Positions 37,032 through 48,171 of a stretch of DNA of 64,000 nucleotides are shown here, in pieces. Origin of the DNA: Bolinopsis microptera. Lineage: Eukaryota; Ctenophora; Tentaculata; Lobata; Bolinopsidae. The notes below the pieces were generated by a model. That model had not been told where the DNA came from, did no database searches, and saw only the letters and a program-made list of their open reading frames with translations. A program made the position numbers and the translations under genes. The stretch is taken from the NCBI RefSeq assembly GCF_026151205.1, contig NC_087080.1, positions 13,899,337 to 13,963,336 on the forward strand, written 5' to 3'. Positions within the stretch are counted from its first letter, which is position 1, and every line of letters begins with the position of its first letter.

Positions 37032-39226
37032 GAGGGGGCACCGTTCAGTACAGACGTCTGAGTATGTTTCTAATTTCACATATTATTCCCAAATTAATTT
37101 GGGGACGTGATGTACACTGAAACAATCCTAGGGTTGAGGTCAGGACCATAATGTTTAATTATTGGGTTTGAAAGAAATAAAGGATCCGACGGTAATTTTC
37201 TTTCGAGTATTTTATGAACACAATAACACACTATCAATACTTTTAATCGCATCATAACAATCAGGCAGTTGCACAGCCCATTACCCCAACTTGTACACAC
37301 ACACCCCCTCACTCATTACACACTAATCACTCTCCATTACACCCTAATTAGCTAATTAAACCCTCATTACATGGCTCAGTCAAACCACCAGCTCCCGGAC
37401 TGGGTATCAAGTTTCGTGTGAGTTGATATGAGCACTATTGTTTATTGACTACCACTGGTCATTAGGGGTCACACTGCTTGTGTGTGAAGGTTTGTGGGGG
37501 AATATGTTATTTACACGTACATTCCGATCTTGAGCCACGAGGTGGAGCGGAGGGTGACAATTGGAAATGAAATATTAAAAAGTAGCGAATATTAGCATCT
37601 GGTTTGGATATTGTGGCAGTATTAATTTGGGGTAATGGTCGATGCAGATCCTTAGTGTTCAGAGCTAGGAGCTGTATATATATATAATATAATAATATAT
37701 ATATGTAATGTTGATAGCAATAACCATTACATATGTCTTATAACTAGTCCAGTATTAATAAGTTACACAGTCAATGCTAACTCAACAAAATAGAATTATA
37801 AAGGAACGTTTAGCTGGTAATAACTTAATATTGTTGTCGACAGCGTTCTGTAGCTTTGACCATGACTTAACAGCGTAGCTATTCGGTTGAATGTTCTGTG
37901 TGCTGATAATATGCAACTACATAGAATGCCAATACCTGGACTAGTCTAGATGATGCATACTCATCTTCATTTCCAGATTCCTGGAGAAGTTGTTAAATAG
38001 GGGGGCCGACTACAAACTCTCAGACTAAGTTAAACTACCATTGAGTGGGAGAGAATGGTTTTAAACTATGATAAGCACCGTTCATGTCACACACACACTC
38101 TCACCGCCTAATAACGAGCTATTCTACGTGATTGACGACACACAACTATAATATCTCTATTATATAACTGCGACACTTAAAAGTATACTACTACTTTACT
38201 TGTTAAGTGTTATAACACTATTAATACCACAATCAGGATATACCGACTAGATCACACACCCCCCCTTTCAGCGGGTATCTGAACTGTTAAAATCCCTACA
38301 ACACTTTCATTATGCAGCTTTGACCCCTTTGTAATCGGTTATAAAAACAGTACAAAAGGATCATCCGCAGCGTTTTCAACGTCACACCAAAAGTAAGTTC
38401 TCACACTCCCGCCACATGATCAGTGCCATTCTGAGTTTTAAATACTTATCAAGTGTTAGCTAGAGTTTTATAACGTTTTGGAGTAGACAAAGCGTGTGCA
38501 TTTTAACACTGTACTGCTTGCCATTCGAGTGTTTGTACATCTAGCATCTCTAATACAATTTTAAAGGAGTACATTTGCATGTTAGTTGATCATGACTTGG
38601 AATGGTGGTAATTTAGTGCATATTTTTCTGTTTTATCCAGTACAACGCGATATAGAGCGGAATGTCTCCCGCTGTAGATAATATGTAATACATCCACGGA
38701 TCAATAGAATTATCGGAATCTGAAGTAGTCCAGTTATCATGTTCTTAAAAGGGCATGCATTTGCAATTCACAGTGATCATCATTGCCACAAAGCGACAAC
38801 CCTCGGAGTACTCAGTACATGTTATGACGGTGGAGGCATCACGTTACAACCGTGTACCACGATGGAAATCCGACTGGAGCAGGCCTAACTGAAGTTTCGT
38901 CAGAGCAAGCGCTTGTATTGAGCAGAATAAATCATGCATGTTATTGCAAGCATCGACTAAACACCAGTTTCAACTGCGCTCACTTTCTTACAGCCGTGGT
39001 TAAGATAGAGAGCATCTTGCTCATGTAATATATTTTACTCTTACAAGTTATATTATATCACTTATTCTGTTTATAATTGCTAAACAAAAACTGGAAATGC
39101 CAAGAAGAATTATCGTAATTATGATAACGTATTATACTTAGTTACTTAAGATTGTCATCAGTTATTAAAAAGATCTTGGATACAAATTTAAGTCACATAA
39201 TAAAATAGAAATTTGAAATTACTCAC

Positions 39227-39260
39227 CGAGATGCAGCGACATCAATGTTTTTGTATCTTC
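39227..39260 (-). CDS. Candidate 34-nt exon, possibly a distal PTBP 5' exon
   Basis: Strong splice signals bracket 34 nt on the minus strand: acceptor TCATTTTAG and donor GTGAGT. Its frame is open (EDTKTLMSLHL plus one base) and contains an ATG at 39242. It ends in phase 1, so it would join in frame to PTBP exon 13002-12923. The intron would be about 26 kb. It could equally be an exon of another transcript, or chance. Confidence 0.3.
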
Positions 39261-40838
39261 CTAAAATGAGGGGTGTTTATTAAGTATTGTAAGTTAAAAT
39301 GAAATGAGGTATTTAAATCCCGATCATATGATTAACCAACAAGACAAGGAAGGTGATTGACCTTGTCAGAGCCGCTGACTGTAAGAGATGTGTAAATGCG
39401 TAAACGCAAAGTTAACACAAAAACAATAAATCCATACTTTAATGTTTCAATACAAGACTTAGACAATACAATAGATCAAGCTCTAAAAGTATAAGAAAGA
39501 TTATCAGAGATTATAAATGCCTGTGAATTTCCAATTTAAATTGTACTGACATATAATAAACTTCAAATGAAAATCATTCCAATATCTATTAATAAATAAA
39601 TTAACATAATAATATATTTGTCGATATTAAAATTCATTGCGAGTCTTCATTAAAAGTGGATTTAGAAACTTTTAACTGGTAGAAAACTGATCTTTAAATT
39701 GGTTTTTAAAAGGATATTTAAAATAATTCTTCTTCTCAACACAAGTGAGTAAAACATTTGTACAAGAGAACTGCAGCAGGAATAACATATTTCTTCGCAT
39801 AGTCTGGCGTTTTATGGAACTTTCATATGAATTGAAACACATTTAAGCTGCAAAAAAGCTTGAAAAAATAAGTCAGCAGATACTTTGACACTTCATAAAA
39901 GATCCTAGCAAGAAACCATTTCAAACCTTACAAATATCACACAAACACTACAAACTTTAAGTGTCACAAAATAACAAATCAATCGATCATCATAAAACTT
40001 ATTTAGTGCTGATGCTCTGGTGTACATTGTCACAATATGTTAAGATAATAATAAGATTCCACACCACTCGAAGAGGATAAGAGAGATTATATTTTGCTTT
40101 TTCTTCAGAAAACTTCTTACATAGGTTTTTGGCCATGTTGGTTAGTGGAAATAAAATTGAAAGCTTATCTGCACTGAAGCCAAGAGGGAAATCGACTCAT
40201 AAATATTATACCATACAGAGCATTTTGTTCTGTGCAGCCTCATTGATTACCCATAGTTATACAGTTGTTAAAGTTATGGCGATCACTCTTTTTAATAGTT
40301 TAACCTGAATTGATTGTTTGATCGGCCCTACACTCTGTGCACTGATTAACTCTCATAGTACATCTGACGTGTTGTCATGGTAACATGAATTATTTGTTAC
40401 TCGTAGTATGGTACAAAGATAAACAATTTTTAATCTATGTTAATGATTCAGTGATTAACATCCCGTTGACTGTTCATCGATATGGTTGGTGTGTACCATT
40501 ATAGTACGTGGGTTTTCTATTCTTCTATTGTGTTCTATAATCAGTAATGTTGCCCTGTTCTGCATCTTAAACCAAAGGCAAAAGCATTATGATTTTCTTG
40601 TTAATTTGCAACTTGAGTCCGAAATCTTTTACTTTTATTTGCTGTGATTGTTGGAAACTGTGAAGTTTTGGAAAAATGCCCGCTTGTGGATATAAAACAT
40701 ATCATACTCGCCTCGCGGGCAGAATTTCTTAATATAGCATTTTGGCCCCACGGCCCCCGAGCTATATGAAGAAATGTCGTCCTCGGTCTAGCGCCCTCGA
40801 GGACATAAATAATATATTGCACGCATGGGCTGCGTTGA
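39261..40838. other. No gene recognised
   Basis: AT-rich DNA. The open frame at 40601-41026 (minus) runs into the end of the adjacent transposon and has no recognisable domain. Confidence 0.4.
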
Positions 40839-40840
40839 TA

Positions 40841-42307
40841 TACGGGTATCGGCCTTACAAAATGACACGAAAAAGGAGATGGCTCTGAAATGCACAAAAA
40901 TGAGTTTTGTTCATGTTTTATTATCCAGATAGGTAGTTCAACAGGTATATTTTTCTTCCCGGGGGTTGATTTGATTGAAAAACCGTAAATTTTGCGATAA
41001 AAATTGTCATCTTTGAAATCTTCCAAAAAAGCATGCCTTACAAAATGACAATTTCGTCACGGCTGTCATTTTTTAACAGCAGCCTATATAAAATTTGATT
41101 TCACCTAGGACAGTTAGATAAATATAATAGATTGAAGATTAGAATAGCTTTTACAGGAAAAAGGATGATTAAAAAAAGTTGGGCAATTTCGCGTGAGATA
41201 GTGCCTTACAAAATGACAACCCAAAACGGCATCACTTCAAATCCGATTTGGGAAAAAGTTTCATTATTCTTTCACGTGTCTTACTGTTAGATATATATGT
41301 TGTTTATATTATACCAGTTCTGTTTTTACCAAAATATATTTAAAAAGGAACATTTTTTATACTTTGAAAAAATTTAAAAAATGTCATTTTGTGAGGCGTT
41401 AAAATCATTTTTTGTTTTCATACTTGAACACAGTATTTGGTTATATTTGATATTTTCTATGACTGGATAGATCACTTTTCAGTGTTTAGTTAACGTTTGA
41501 CATGTTTTAGGAGTTGTTATTACTCTCTGCTTTCACAAAATAGAAGCTTTATTTCGTTGAGTTTTAAAATCAGAGTTTGAAATCAAAGAGTTTGAAATCA
41601 AAGTTTTGATATCAGAGCTGCACTTTTGTAATGCTACTTGATTGTTAACTGTCAGATTATGATTATTTTTAACTCCTTCTTGTATTGACTGTTTCTGATC
41701 CATTTTTGATGATGAAAATAATTCAATCTGAAACATTGTCATTTTGTAAGGCTTTTCGGTGTCATTTTGTGAGGCATTTTGATCAAAATTGATGATCAAA
41801 CAAACACATTTAGGCTCATCATGAGCTTACTGGGTTTAAGAATACCAATAATTAGGCAAGGGGCATCCAATATAAATATGCCATCTTTGTATCATAAAAT
41901 AAAACTGTCATTTTGTGAGGCATAACACTGTCATTTTGTGAGGCTAGGTCATTTTTTTGTCATTTATTCTACCAAAGTCACTAAATCAGTTTTTTTATTT
42001 GACCAGAGTAGTCTTTGATTGACATAAGTCATGGTAGTACCTGGTTTTCTGGGGTTAAATTCAAAACTTTGGTCTCCATTCTGGGTAACAGTTAGGCGGG
42101 GCAATGACTGAACAGCAAAAACGTCCATATTTATGTAAGAAATATAGATTCTATGTCATTATCATTCCTTGGGAAGTGTTAATTAATGCTTTTTCTTTCA
42201 TACAGTAAAAGGAATAGGGTTCAATGTATAGGGAACCTAAGCTACAGCATGGTCTATGTGGGCTGTCATTTTGTGAGGCCTGTCATTTTGTAAGGCCGAT
42301 ACCCGTA
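40841..42307. mobile_element. Non-autonomous DNA transposon with repeated subterminal motifs
   Basis: The left end reads TACGGGTATCGGCCTTACAA and continues AAATGACA. The right end is the exact inverse (TGTCATTTTG then TAAGGCCGATACCCGTA). A TA flanks each side. Inside, GCCTTACAAAATGACA recurs near 41036 and 41202 in the left part. The inverse TGTCATTTTGTRAGGC recurs near 41382, 41737, 41760, 41906, 41929 and 42263 in the right part. No transposase is encoded. Such arrays are typical binding sites for a transposase supplied in trans; the superfamily is unknown. Confidence 0.8.
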
Positions 42308-42439
42308 TATATATATATTATATATACAATGTGTAATGAGGTCTGATCGTCATCTTCTTACAGCGTTCGATGTCTGTGTGAAGGTAAAATGGTGATATCC
42401 TCTGGATCAGGCAGAGGTTGAGTGTTATCGGGATTATTA

Positions 42440-42529
42440 TTTTTTTAGTAGTGGAACAGCAATACTAAGGTAATGGGACTACCGCAGTAGTCCCATTACC
42501 TTAGTATTGCTGTTCCACTACTAAAAAAA
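42440..42529. repeat. Perfect hairpin: 43-bp arms, 4-base loop
   Basis: The left arm 42440-42482 begins TTTTTTTAGTAGTGGAACAG. The right arm 42487-42529 is its exact reverse complement, and the loop is CGCA. The sequence ATATACAATGTGTA occurs on both sides (near 42318 and 42529). It may be a recent fold-back MITE or the source of a small hairpin RNA. Confidence 0.95.
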
Positions 42530-42663
42530 TATACAATGTGTATTGCGAATCTTACCATAAAAAGCAAGAACTTTGTTTTCAAGATAAAGCATGTTAAACT
42601 ATGATACATAAGACAAATCAAGAAGACATCAAATTTTTTTCAATAAAAAACAATAGTCCTTTC

Positions 42664-42926
42664 CAGTGGCGTAACATTGCCTGTTGGCCCCCCCCCCCCC
42701 CCCCCCCCCCCTGCTGAAAAAGCACCCCCTGTTTGGTGCATCCTCCCCTTTTGGCGCCCCTCCCTAAAATTGAACAAATTAGTAAAATCTCTTAAAAAAG
42801 TGTGTTTCTAGAGCAAAACGCTAGCACTGTAGATAACTTTTTCGAAATTGTCCCACATTCAAACGACGATTTAGAGCCCCCTAAGATGCCCGGCGCAGCA
42901 GAGTTGGCGTGGCCCTTACGCCACTG
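42664..42926. mobile_element. hAT-type MITE, 263 bp
   Basis: The ends are CAGTGGCGTAAC and TTACGCCACTG, the classic hAT terminal inverted repeat. The 8-bp target duplication GTCCTTTC is exact on both sides (42656-42663, 42927-42934). The interior carries a long C run (about 42689-42711) and no coding frame. It is non-autonomous. Confidence 0.95.
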
Positions 42927-42934
42927 GTCCTTTC

Positions 42935-43630
42935 AAACCTAGATTCTTAGCTAATTTCAGCAACAGGCATCCTGACCTGTGGAGAACTTTGAAGATCAGA
43001 AAGCCTGAAAAGAAAAGAGGTATGAATGGCTACAAGTAGATAAAGACAGCAGGCTGGAAAAAAGAGACTTCTGCGCACAGGGGAATCAGAAGATGATCAG
43101 TAGCCCAGAATACCGAACTGTGGACTGTAAGAGATAATCTTTACCTCATTCTTCAAAAGACAAGCTTTAAGAACTCTTAGATAATATGTTTATATAAGTT
43201 TTGTCTTTCTTAAATTTTATTGCCATTACAATTAATATCATAATAGATAAAAGTAAACATCCGATAATAAACTTGCTAGAACCAGTATAGCCCAAGATGC
43301 TTTACTAACAAATAAAAAGAACTAGCAGGTTCATGGTCCTTCGAACGCGCATACATGATAGGCCATACCGATCATGTAATTTTTCATTTTAAATATGAAA
43401 AATTTAAATAATATCAACATTCAATAAATATTTTATCATATAATTTTACAGATAAATGATGCTGGGGGACTCCAAACCCACAGCACTTCGTCGGGTAGTT
43501 GATGCAACTTTTACAAACAAGAGCCACTTGCTATGAGGTGACTTAGCTACATGGGGTCACCTTTTTTAATCAAATAAAACCGGTGCCGGTTATATATGAT
43601 TACCACTAACAATAGTAAGACCTCTATAGA
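42935..43630. other. Spacer, nothing recognised
   Basis: About 700 bases between two elements with no coding or repeat signal that I could see. Confidence 0.4.
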
Positions 43631-43634
43631 AGTA

Positions 43635-45560
43635 CAGCAATAGCAGCAAATCTGGGGAAACTTTGAAATACACCAATTTGAAGCATTTAACCCCCCCTTA
43701 AAAATCAAAGATTATGAATTTTAGTAATCTGATCATTTACATAGGTCCAAAAATGTCATAGCTTCATGATAGTGCAACGAAAAAAATCTCAGAACATTTT
43801 GGTGCTGAGTTAGGTGGTTAAGTAGTCGAAAAATGACTGATTTGTTAGTGGACATTTTTTATACCTCTAACACCCAAACCCTTACTACAGTGAAGATATA
43901 AGTACTACAGTTAATATTGATGGTCATTATTGAACAAAAATGGTTCATTGACACATAGTTGAAGAAGGAAATTAAAAAAATTAATAAATGTGGTCTGTGG
44001 AGTGGTTTATTTGTTTATGTTATAGTGTACGCGTGCGCGCGCTAGCGCGTACTTAACCATCTGTAGGCCAACATATTTAGTCTAGGCTTAAATTCTTTAT
44101 ATATTATGTCACCACTATGGTGCCCAATACTTTTAGTGAAGGTTTGATGTAGAACAGTTAACCACCAACTGTGGTATATCAAAAAAACCATGTTTGTACG
44201 CGTGCGCGCGCGCTAGCGCGTACTTAACCACCTGGTATGGCACAGCATTGAAATATCACTATAATTTCAAAAGCAGAGGTCACCATTCAGGTGCCCAAAA
44301 CTTTTGACTATGGTCCCAATACCATAAAACCTTAGATGTGGCCTCAATGTGGTTAAAACATGTTTATTTTGGACTTTCGGTCAACAGAAGCCATCACAAA
44401 TTAACCATTATTCAGCAACCTCCGAACTTTTTGTGCCTTATTTTGTTTTGATATTTGATTATGAGAGATAGCTGGAGGATAATAAGTGATTTTAAAGATA
44501 ATGCAACAAAATGTGTGGCCGTATGGTGGTTAAAACGACCAAAAACACTAATTTTGGTCAATTTTAGACCTTTATTAACCATGATGGACGCAACATAGGA
44601 CTCAGCAATGTTTCTGGTCATATAAATGAGCAGGTAGTTATATCTAGATAATGTAGCATGGCCAGCTATAGCTTTACAAAGCTAATATGTGCTCTAAAAA
44701 TGGTTAATTAGTGCAAATATAGGGTATTTTCGAGACATTTTAACCACCTTAGCTGCACATTGATCGGAATGCATGAACTTGGGGTCAATTATGCATTTGC
44801 AAACAAATATACACTCATTTGGATAGCAAACCATTATCTGAAGTTCATATTGTGGTTAATTTTCACTTTAATAGATGCCTTGTTCAACAGCCTAGCAAGT
44901 AATATAGCCCTTTTAACCACTTTTATGACAACATTTCTTGAAAAATTTTATCAAGACCCTTCAAATGTCCTTTGTTGACCATAAAATGTCGACTAAAATC
45001 ATTAATAATGTTTTGATTGGTGGTTAACAACAAATTTTGACATTTTAACCATCTTTTTAGCACTTTTTACGAATATTAACAACCTCAAATCAACCATACT
45101 ATTAAATTGCACATTTGTGATAAAAAATTATCATCCATGCACAAATGAACAACCACCACTATACATCTATAATCGGAGCAATATTTATAGCTCACCGTTC
45201 ATCTTCAATTTAACCACCATTAGGACCACAAAATGCCCCCCATGAGGTTTGAAAACTTTTGTGATAGTTGCACCATGATATGATCTCAATATAATGACTA
45301 CTCAGTTCATAATATCATACCTCAAAATGGTGGTTAACCCTAAAACTGGTATTTTAACCACCATAGTGGCCACATAGATGACCCATTAACCACAATTATT
45401 CAACATAACCGTACTGCAGTGTTTTGTGCACCAGAAAAACATCACTCCAACATTGAGATTAACCACAATGAGCTGCAACATAATGTTGAAGTCAACATAC
45501 TCAAATTGTGTGAAAAAAGTCAATGTCCACCAAGTTTCCCCAGATTTGCTGCTATTGCTG
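43635..45560. mobile_element. 1.93-kb non-autonomous element rich in TTAACCAC motifs
   Basis: The left end CAGCAATAGCAGCAAATCTG continues GGGAAACTT. The right end is its inverse (AAGTTTCCCC..GCTATTGCTG), about 29 bp. AGTA lies next to both ends (43631-43634, 45561-45564), a possible 4-bp target duplication. Fourteen exact TTAACCAC/GTGGTTAA octamers, in both orientations, are spread through the interior. Two copies of a GTACGCG..GCGCGTAC palindrome are also present. No transposase frame exists. The superfamily is not recognised. Confidence 0.75.
44027..44223. repeat. Two CG-alternating palindromes
   Basis: GTACGCGTGCGCGCGCTAGC then GCGTAC occurs at 44027-44052, and a version two bases longer at 44196-44223. 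Both are followed by TTAACCA. Alternating purine-pyrimidine CG runs are Z-DNA-prone. Confidence 0.85.
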
Positions 45561-45740
45561 AGTAGGATGTCGGTTTTTTACCACTTCCTTAACATCAGGA
45601 AAAGAGGGCACTGATACAATGGCAGTCTCCCAAAGGTTCCTACACTATCTGGCTCGGTTGCTACAGCAAATCCTGGAGTGACAATAATCACAAAGCAAGT
45701 AACCGAAAGACCTAGCCCAGTTTTATCCTGGTGAACAGTT

Positions 45741-45955
45741 CAATGAAACAAGAAATTTAATTTTAGCACATTTTACAGAATCAACACATTTATAACGATG
45801 AAAATATAATGCTCATTTGGTGTATAACTTTCTGTCCTTCACTGCTAATTGGGTTGTAAACGGAGAGGCAACTAACAGGGCAGCAATGTGCGGGCCTGAA
45901 AGCTTTTGCACACACCGAAACGTTAGTCTCAGTTACCTAGGGTCGTATGATTGAG
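45741..45955 (+). repeat. Direct repeat, left copy, flanking LINE debris
   Basis: About 200 bases beginning CAATGAAACAAGAAATTTAA and containing TTTGGTGTATAACTTT and GGAAGCTTTT-like blocks. A diverged copy in the same orientation is at 46793-46995. The pair brackets a copy of repeat R and the reverse-transcriptase fragment. Confidence 0.75.
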
Positions 45956-46185
45956 CATATGGCGGAATGAGCGACGACCATTAAGGCAAATAGCTAAATG
46001 TTGGGCTCTTAAAACGGTGTTGTAAGCTACACTCAGGCTAATAATAACACAAAAGATACTCATGTCTGCCATACTTGTAGAATCTGGCGAACTCTATACT
46101 ATATATTCACAGCTCAGTTATTCAGTTAGAGAGACAAAATTATTTATGATCTATCAAGGATCACTCAATGAAACAATAAGTTTTT

Positions 46186-46277
46186 TAACTGGTGATACTC
46201 GTAAAATATTTGTTCCATATATTGGACTGTCGACGAGTCCAACTAGGCGCGCGTCCTGGTAGGTTGTAAACCTACAA
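46186..46277 (-). repeat. Dispersed repeat family R, copy 2
   Basis: It starts ACTGGTGATACTCGTAAAAT, has a CGACGAGTCCAAC core and the CG run GGCGCGCG, and closes with the palindrome TAGGTTGTAAACCTACAA. Inverted relative to copy 1. Confidence 0.8.
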
Positions 46278-46333
46278 AGAATGGACAACTAATTTGTAAT
46301 TTTTATGTTTTTATTTCATTTAACCTTTCTATT

Positions 46334-46795
46334 CTAGCTAATAACGAACCATGGCGAAGTAACAAGTCACTAGGTTCCTTACTCTGCACTGAGAAGGACA
46401 TTCAAAGAAGGAGAATCCTAGCTGAGATTGCTTTTAAGAACTTTGGAAAAGTATGGTTGTCCGGTAAGAAAATTTCCCTTGAAAGAAAGCTGAGGTTATA
46501 TGATGCTCAAGTTGTATCTGTATTGATTTACAACTCAAATAGTTGGAGTCCTAAGAAAGCAACCATGGACAAAATGGACACACTCCATCGTAGACACCTC
46601 AGGTCCATTTTAAACATCAAATGGCCTAAAGGTATGATAAGCAACAAAGCATTGTATGAACGGTGCAAAGTTGAAAAGTTATCCAAGCGTATTGAACACC
46701 AGCTGCAGTGGAAGATGTTTGGACACATTCTCAGGAGTATGGATCGAGAACACCCCAGCCCAAACGGCTCTCTCTTTTGCAATTTTTTTTTCAAT
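46334..46795 (+). pseudogene. LINE reverse-transcriptase C-terminal fragment
   Basis: One open frame encodes the end of a non-LTR retrotransposon RT domain. Motifs are KSLGSLLCTEKDIQRRR, AFKNFGKVWLSG, KLRLYDAQVVSVLIYNSNSW, HRRHLRSILNIKWP, SNKALYERC, and QLQWKMFGHILR. These match the thumb and connection region common to CR1/RTE-like RT fragments (xxLGSL..EKDIQRR, RLY..xV.S.LLY...W, RW.xxGHxLR). The catalytic YADD block is not present upstream, so the fragment is 5'-truncated. At about 46795 it runs directly into the right copy of the flanking direct repeat. It is inactive. Confidence 0.8.
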
Positions 46796-46995
46796 GAAAC
46801 AAGAAATTTAATTTTAGCACATTGTTACAGAATAAAAGGATGTAAAACAATTCATAAATTATAATGCCCTTTGGTGTATGACTTTTTGTCCTTGACAGCT
46901 AGTTTGGTTTCGGAAGGACAGGTAACTAACGGGGCAAGGAATGCGCGTGCCTGGAAGCTTTTACACACCAAAACGCTAGTTCAGTTAAGTTTATC
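46793..46995 (+). repeat. Direct repeat, right copy
   Basis: Diverged copy of 45741-45955 (shared start CAATGAAACAAGAAATTTAA). Frames across it are not conserved between copies. Confidence 0.75.
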
Positions 46996-47411
46996 ATTTA
47001 TAGAGACAAGGCTCAGATTAGGACTAGAAGAAAAATTGTTATCAGACATTAGGGGTTTTGTTTATAGTTGTTATTATAGGTTGCAGTCTTGTTGTGACAA
47101 AAAGTCTACACTAAAACATGCTTTAGTTTATATTGTGTAGTTCAAGGATATAAAATGCAGCTTCAGGGTGGATATTGGAGAGCTGGCGAAAGATTTTGGC
47201 CTTTGTATCAATGGTTATAATAAGCTAATAATATCTTAAACTATACAGTGCTAATTAAAAATTTATTTAAACTTCATTGTTCATTCTCAAATTAGATTTT
47301 ATTGAATCAGATAATTTATTCATTGGTATATTGGGGAGACCTAGAATGAACTTGTTATCGGTTTTAAGAAGTGATTTAAGTAGTAGAAATTTGCAAATGG
47401 ACAACTTGCAT

Positions 47412-47625
47412 GAATTTTGTATCACGTTGTGACACCCACGGTCGTCACACCCCTTTATCGTCCTGACGATACTTGTATCACGTTGCGACCCCCACGGTCG
47501 TTTCACTATGTGATACAGGGGGAGCCGCGCACTTCGTGCGCGGCGGGTCATACAACGTATGACAAGACGATACAGGGGAGCCGCGCCCTTCGTGCGCGGC
47601 GGGTCATACGACGTATGACAACATG
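47412..47625. repeat. Hairpin-rich GC repeat block
   Basis: GTATCACGTTG..ACCCACGGTCGT occurs twice (47420, 47476). GCCGCGCAC-TTC-GTGCGCGGC forms a perfect 9-bp hairpin at 47524-47544, and a near-copy is at 47581-47601. Each hairpin is followed by GGGTCATAC..CGTATGACAA, another short inverted repeat. The origin is unknown. Confidence 0.75.
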
Positions 47626-47684
47626 AATTGAACGAAATTAGAGATATAGCTGTATGCAACAGATGTTGGGTTAGTGGTTCGCGC

Positions 47685-48060
47685 TCAGCCTGTTATGTCA
47701 TTCCGCCGAATCTCTGTTATGTCATTCCGTGGTAGGTTTACAACCTACCAGGACGCGCGCCGAGTTGGACTCGTCGACGGTCCTCGTCCAATATATGGAA
47801 CAGATATTTTACGAGTATCACCCGTTAAGTCATTCCGCCGAATCTCTGTCATTCCGCCGAATCTTTATGTTTATGAACATAATAGTCTGAGGTCCCCAGG
47901 TAAATGTTGGGAAAATCTTTTTCAAGGGTACAGTTTGATTGACAATGTCAATCCGTCGATATCGTTGCTCTGCGAAGCAGAGCAACGATCGACGACGTGC
48001 TAATTCGATGCGAAGCAAGAATGCTAGTTTGCGCGGCGCGTCGAAGCGGCGAAGTCCTCC
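47685..48060 (+). repeat. Composite of repeat families Q and R with hairpins
   Basis: The repeat TCATTCCGCCGAATCT (family Q) occurs at about 47697, 47828 and 47847 around a full copy of R (47731-47826). It is followed by GAACATAATAGTCTGAGG/TCCCCAGGTAAA. A perfect 13-bp hairpin (ATCGTTGCTCTGC-GAA-inverse) is at 47961-47989. Partial copies of the hairpin segment recur near 54305 and 58640. Confidence 0.7.
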
Positions 48061-48171
48061 AAGGGTACAGTTTACTATACCGCATTAAGGTATTTTTAAG
48101 AATCATTTTTGTCGGTAAGATCCTGTTATGTTTTATAATAATCATAATAATTCTTTACCTGGGGACCCCAG

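Larger units (their letters stand above)
33574..39226. other. Gene-poor stretch
   Basis: The longest frame here (35209-35616, plus, 135 codons) has no recognisable domain, repeats of V and hydrophobic runs, and ends beside an AG microsatellite. I regard it as chance. AT repeats occur at 37677-37703. Confidence 0.4.

Noticed and set aside
47412-47625. CRISPR-like short repeats
   Set aside because: Only two irregular copies with hairpins, in eukaryotic repeat DNA, with no regular spacers.
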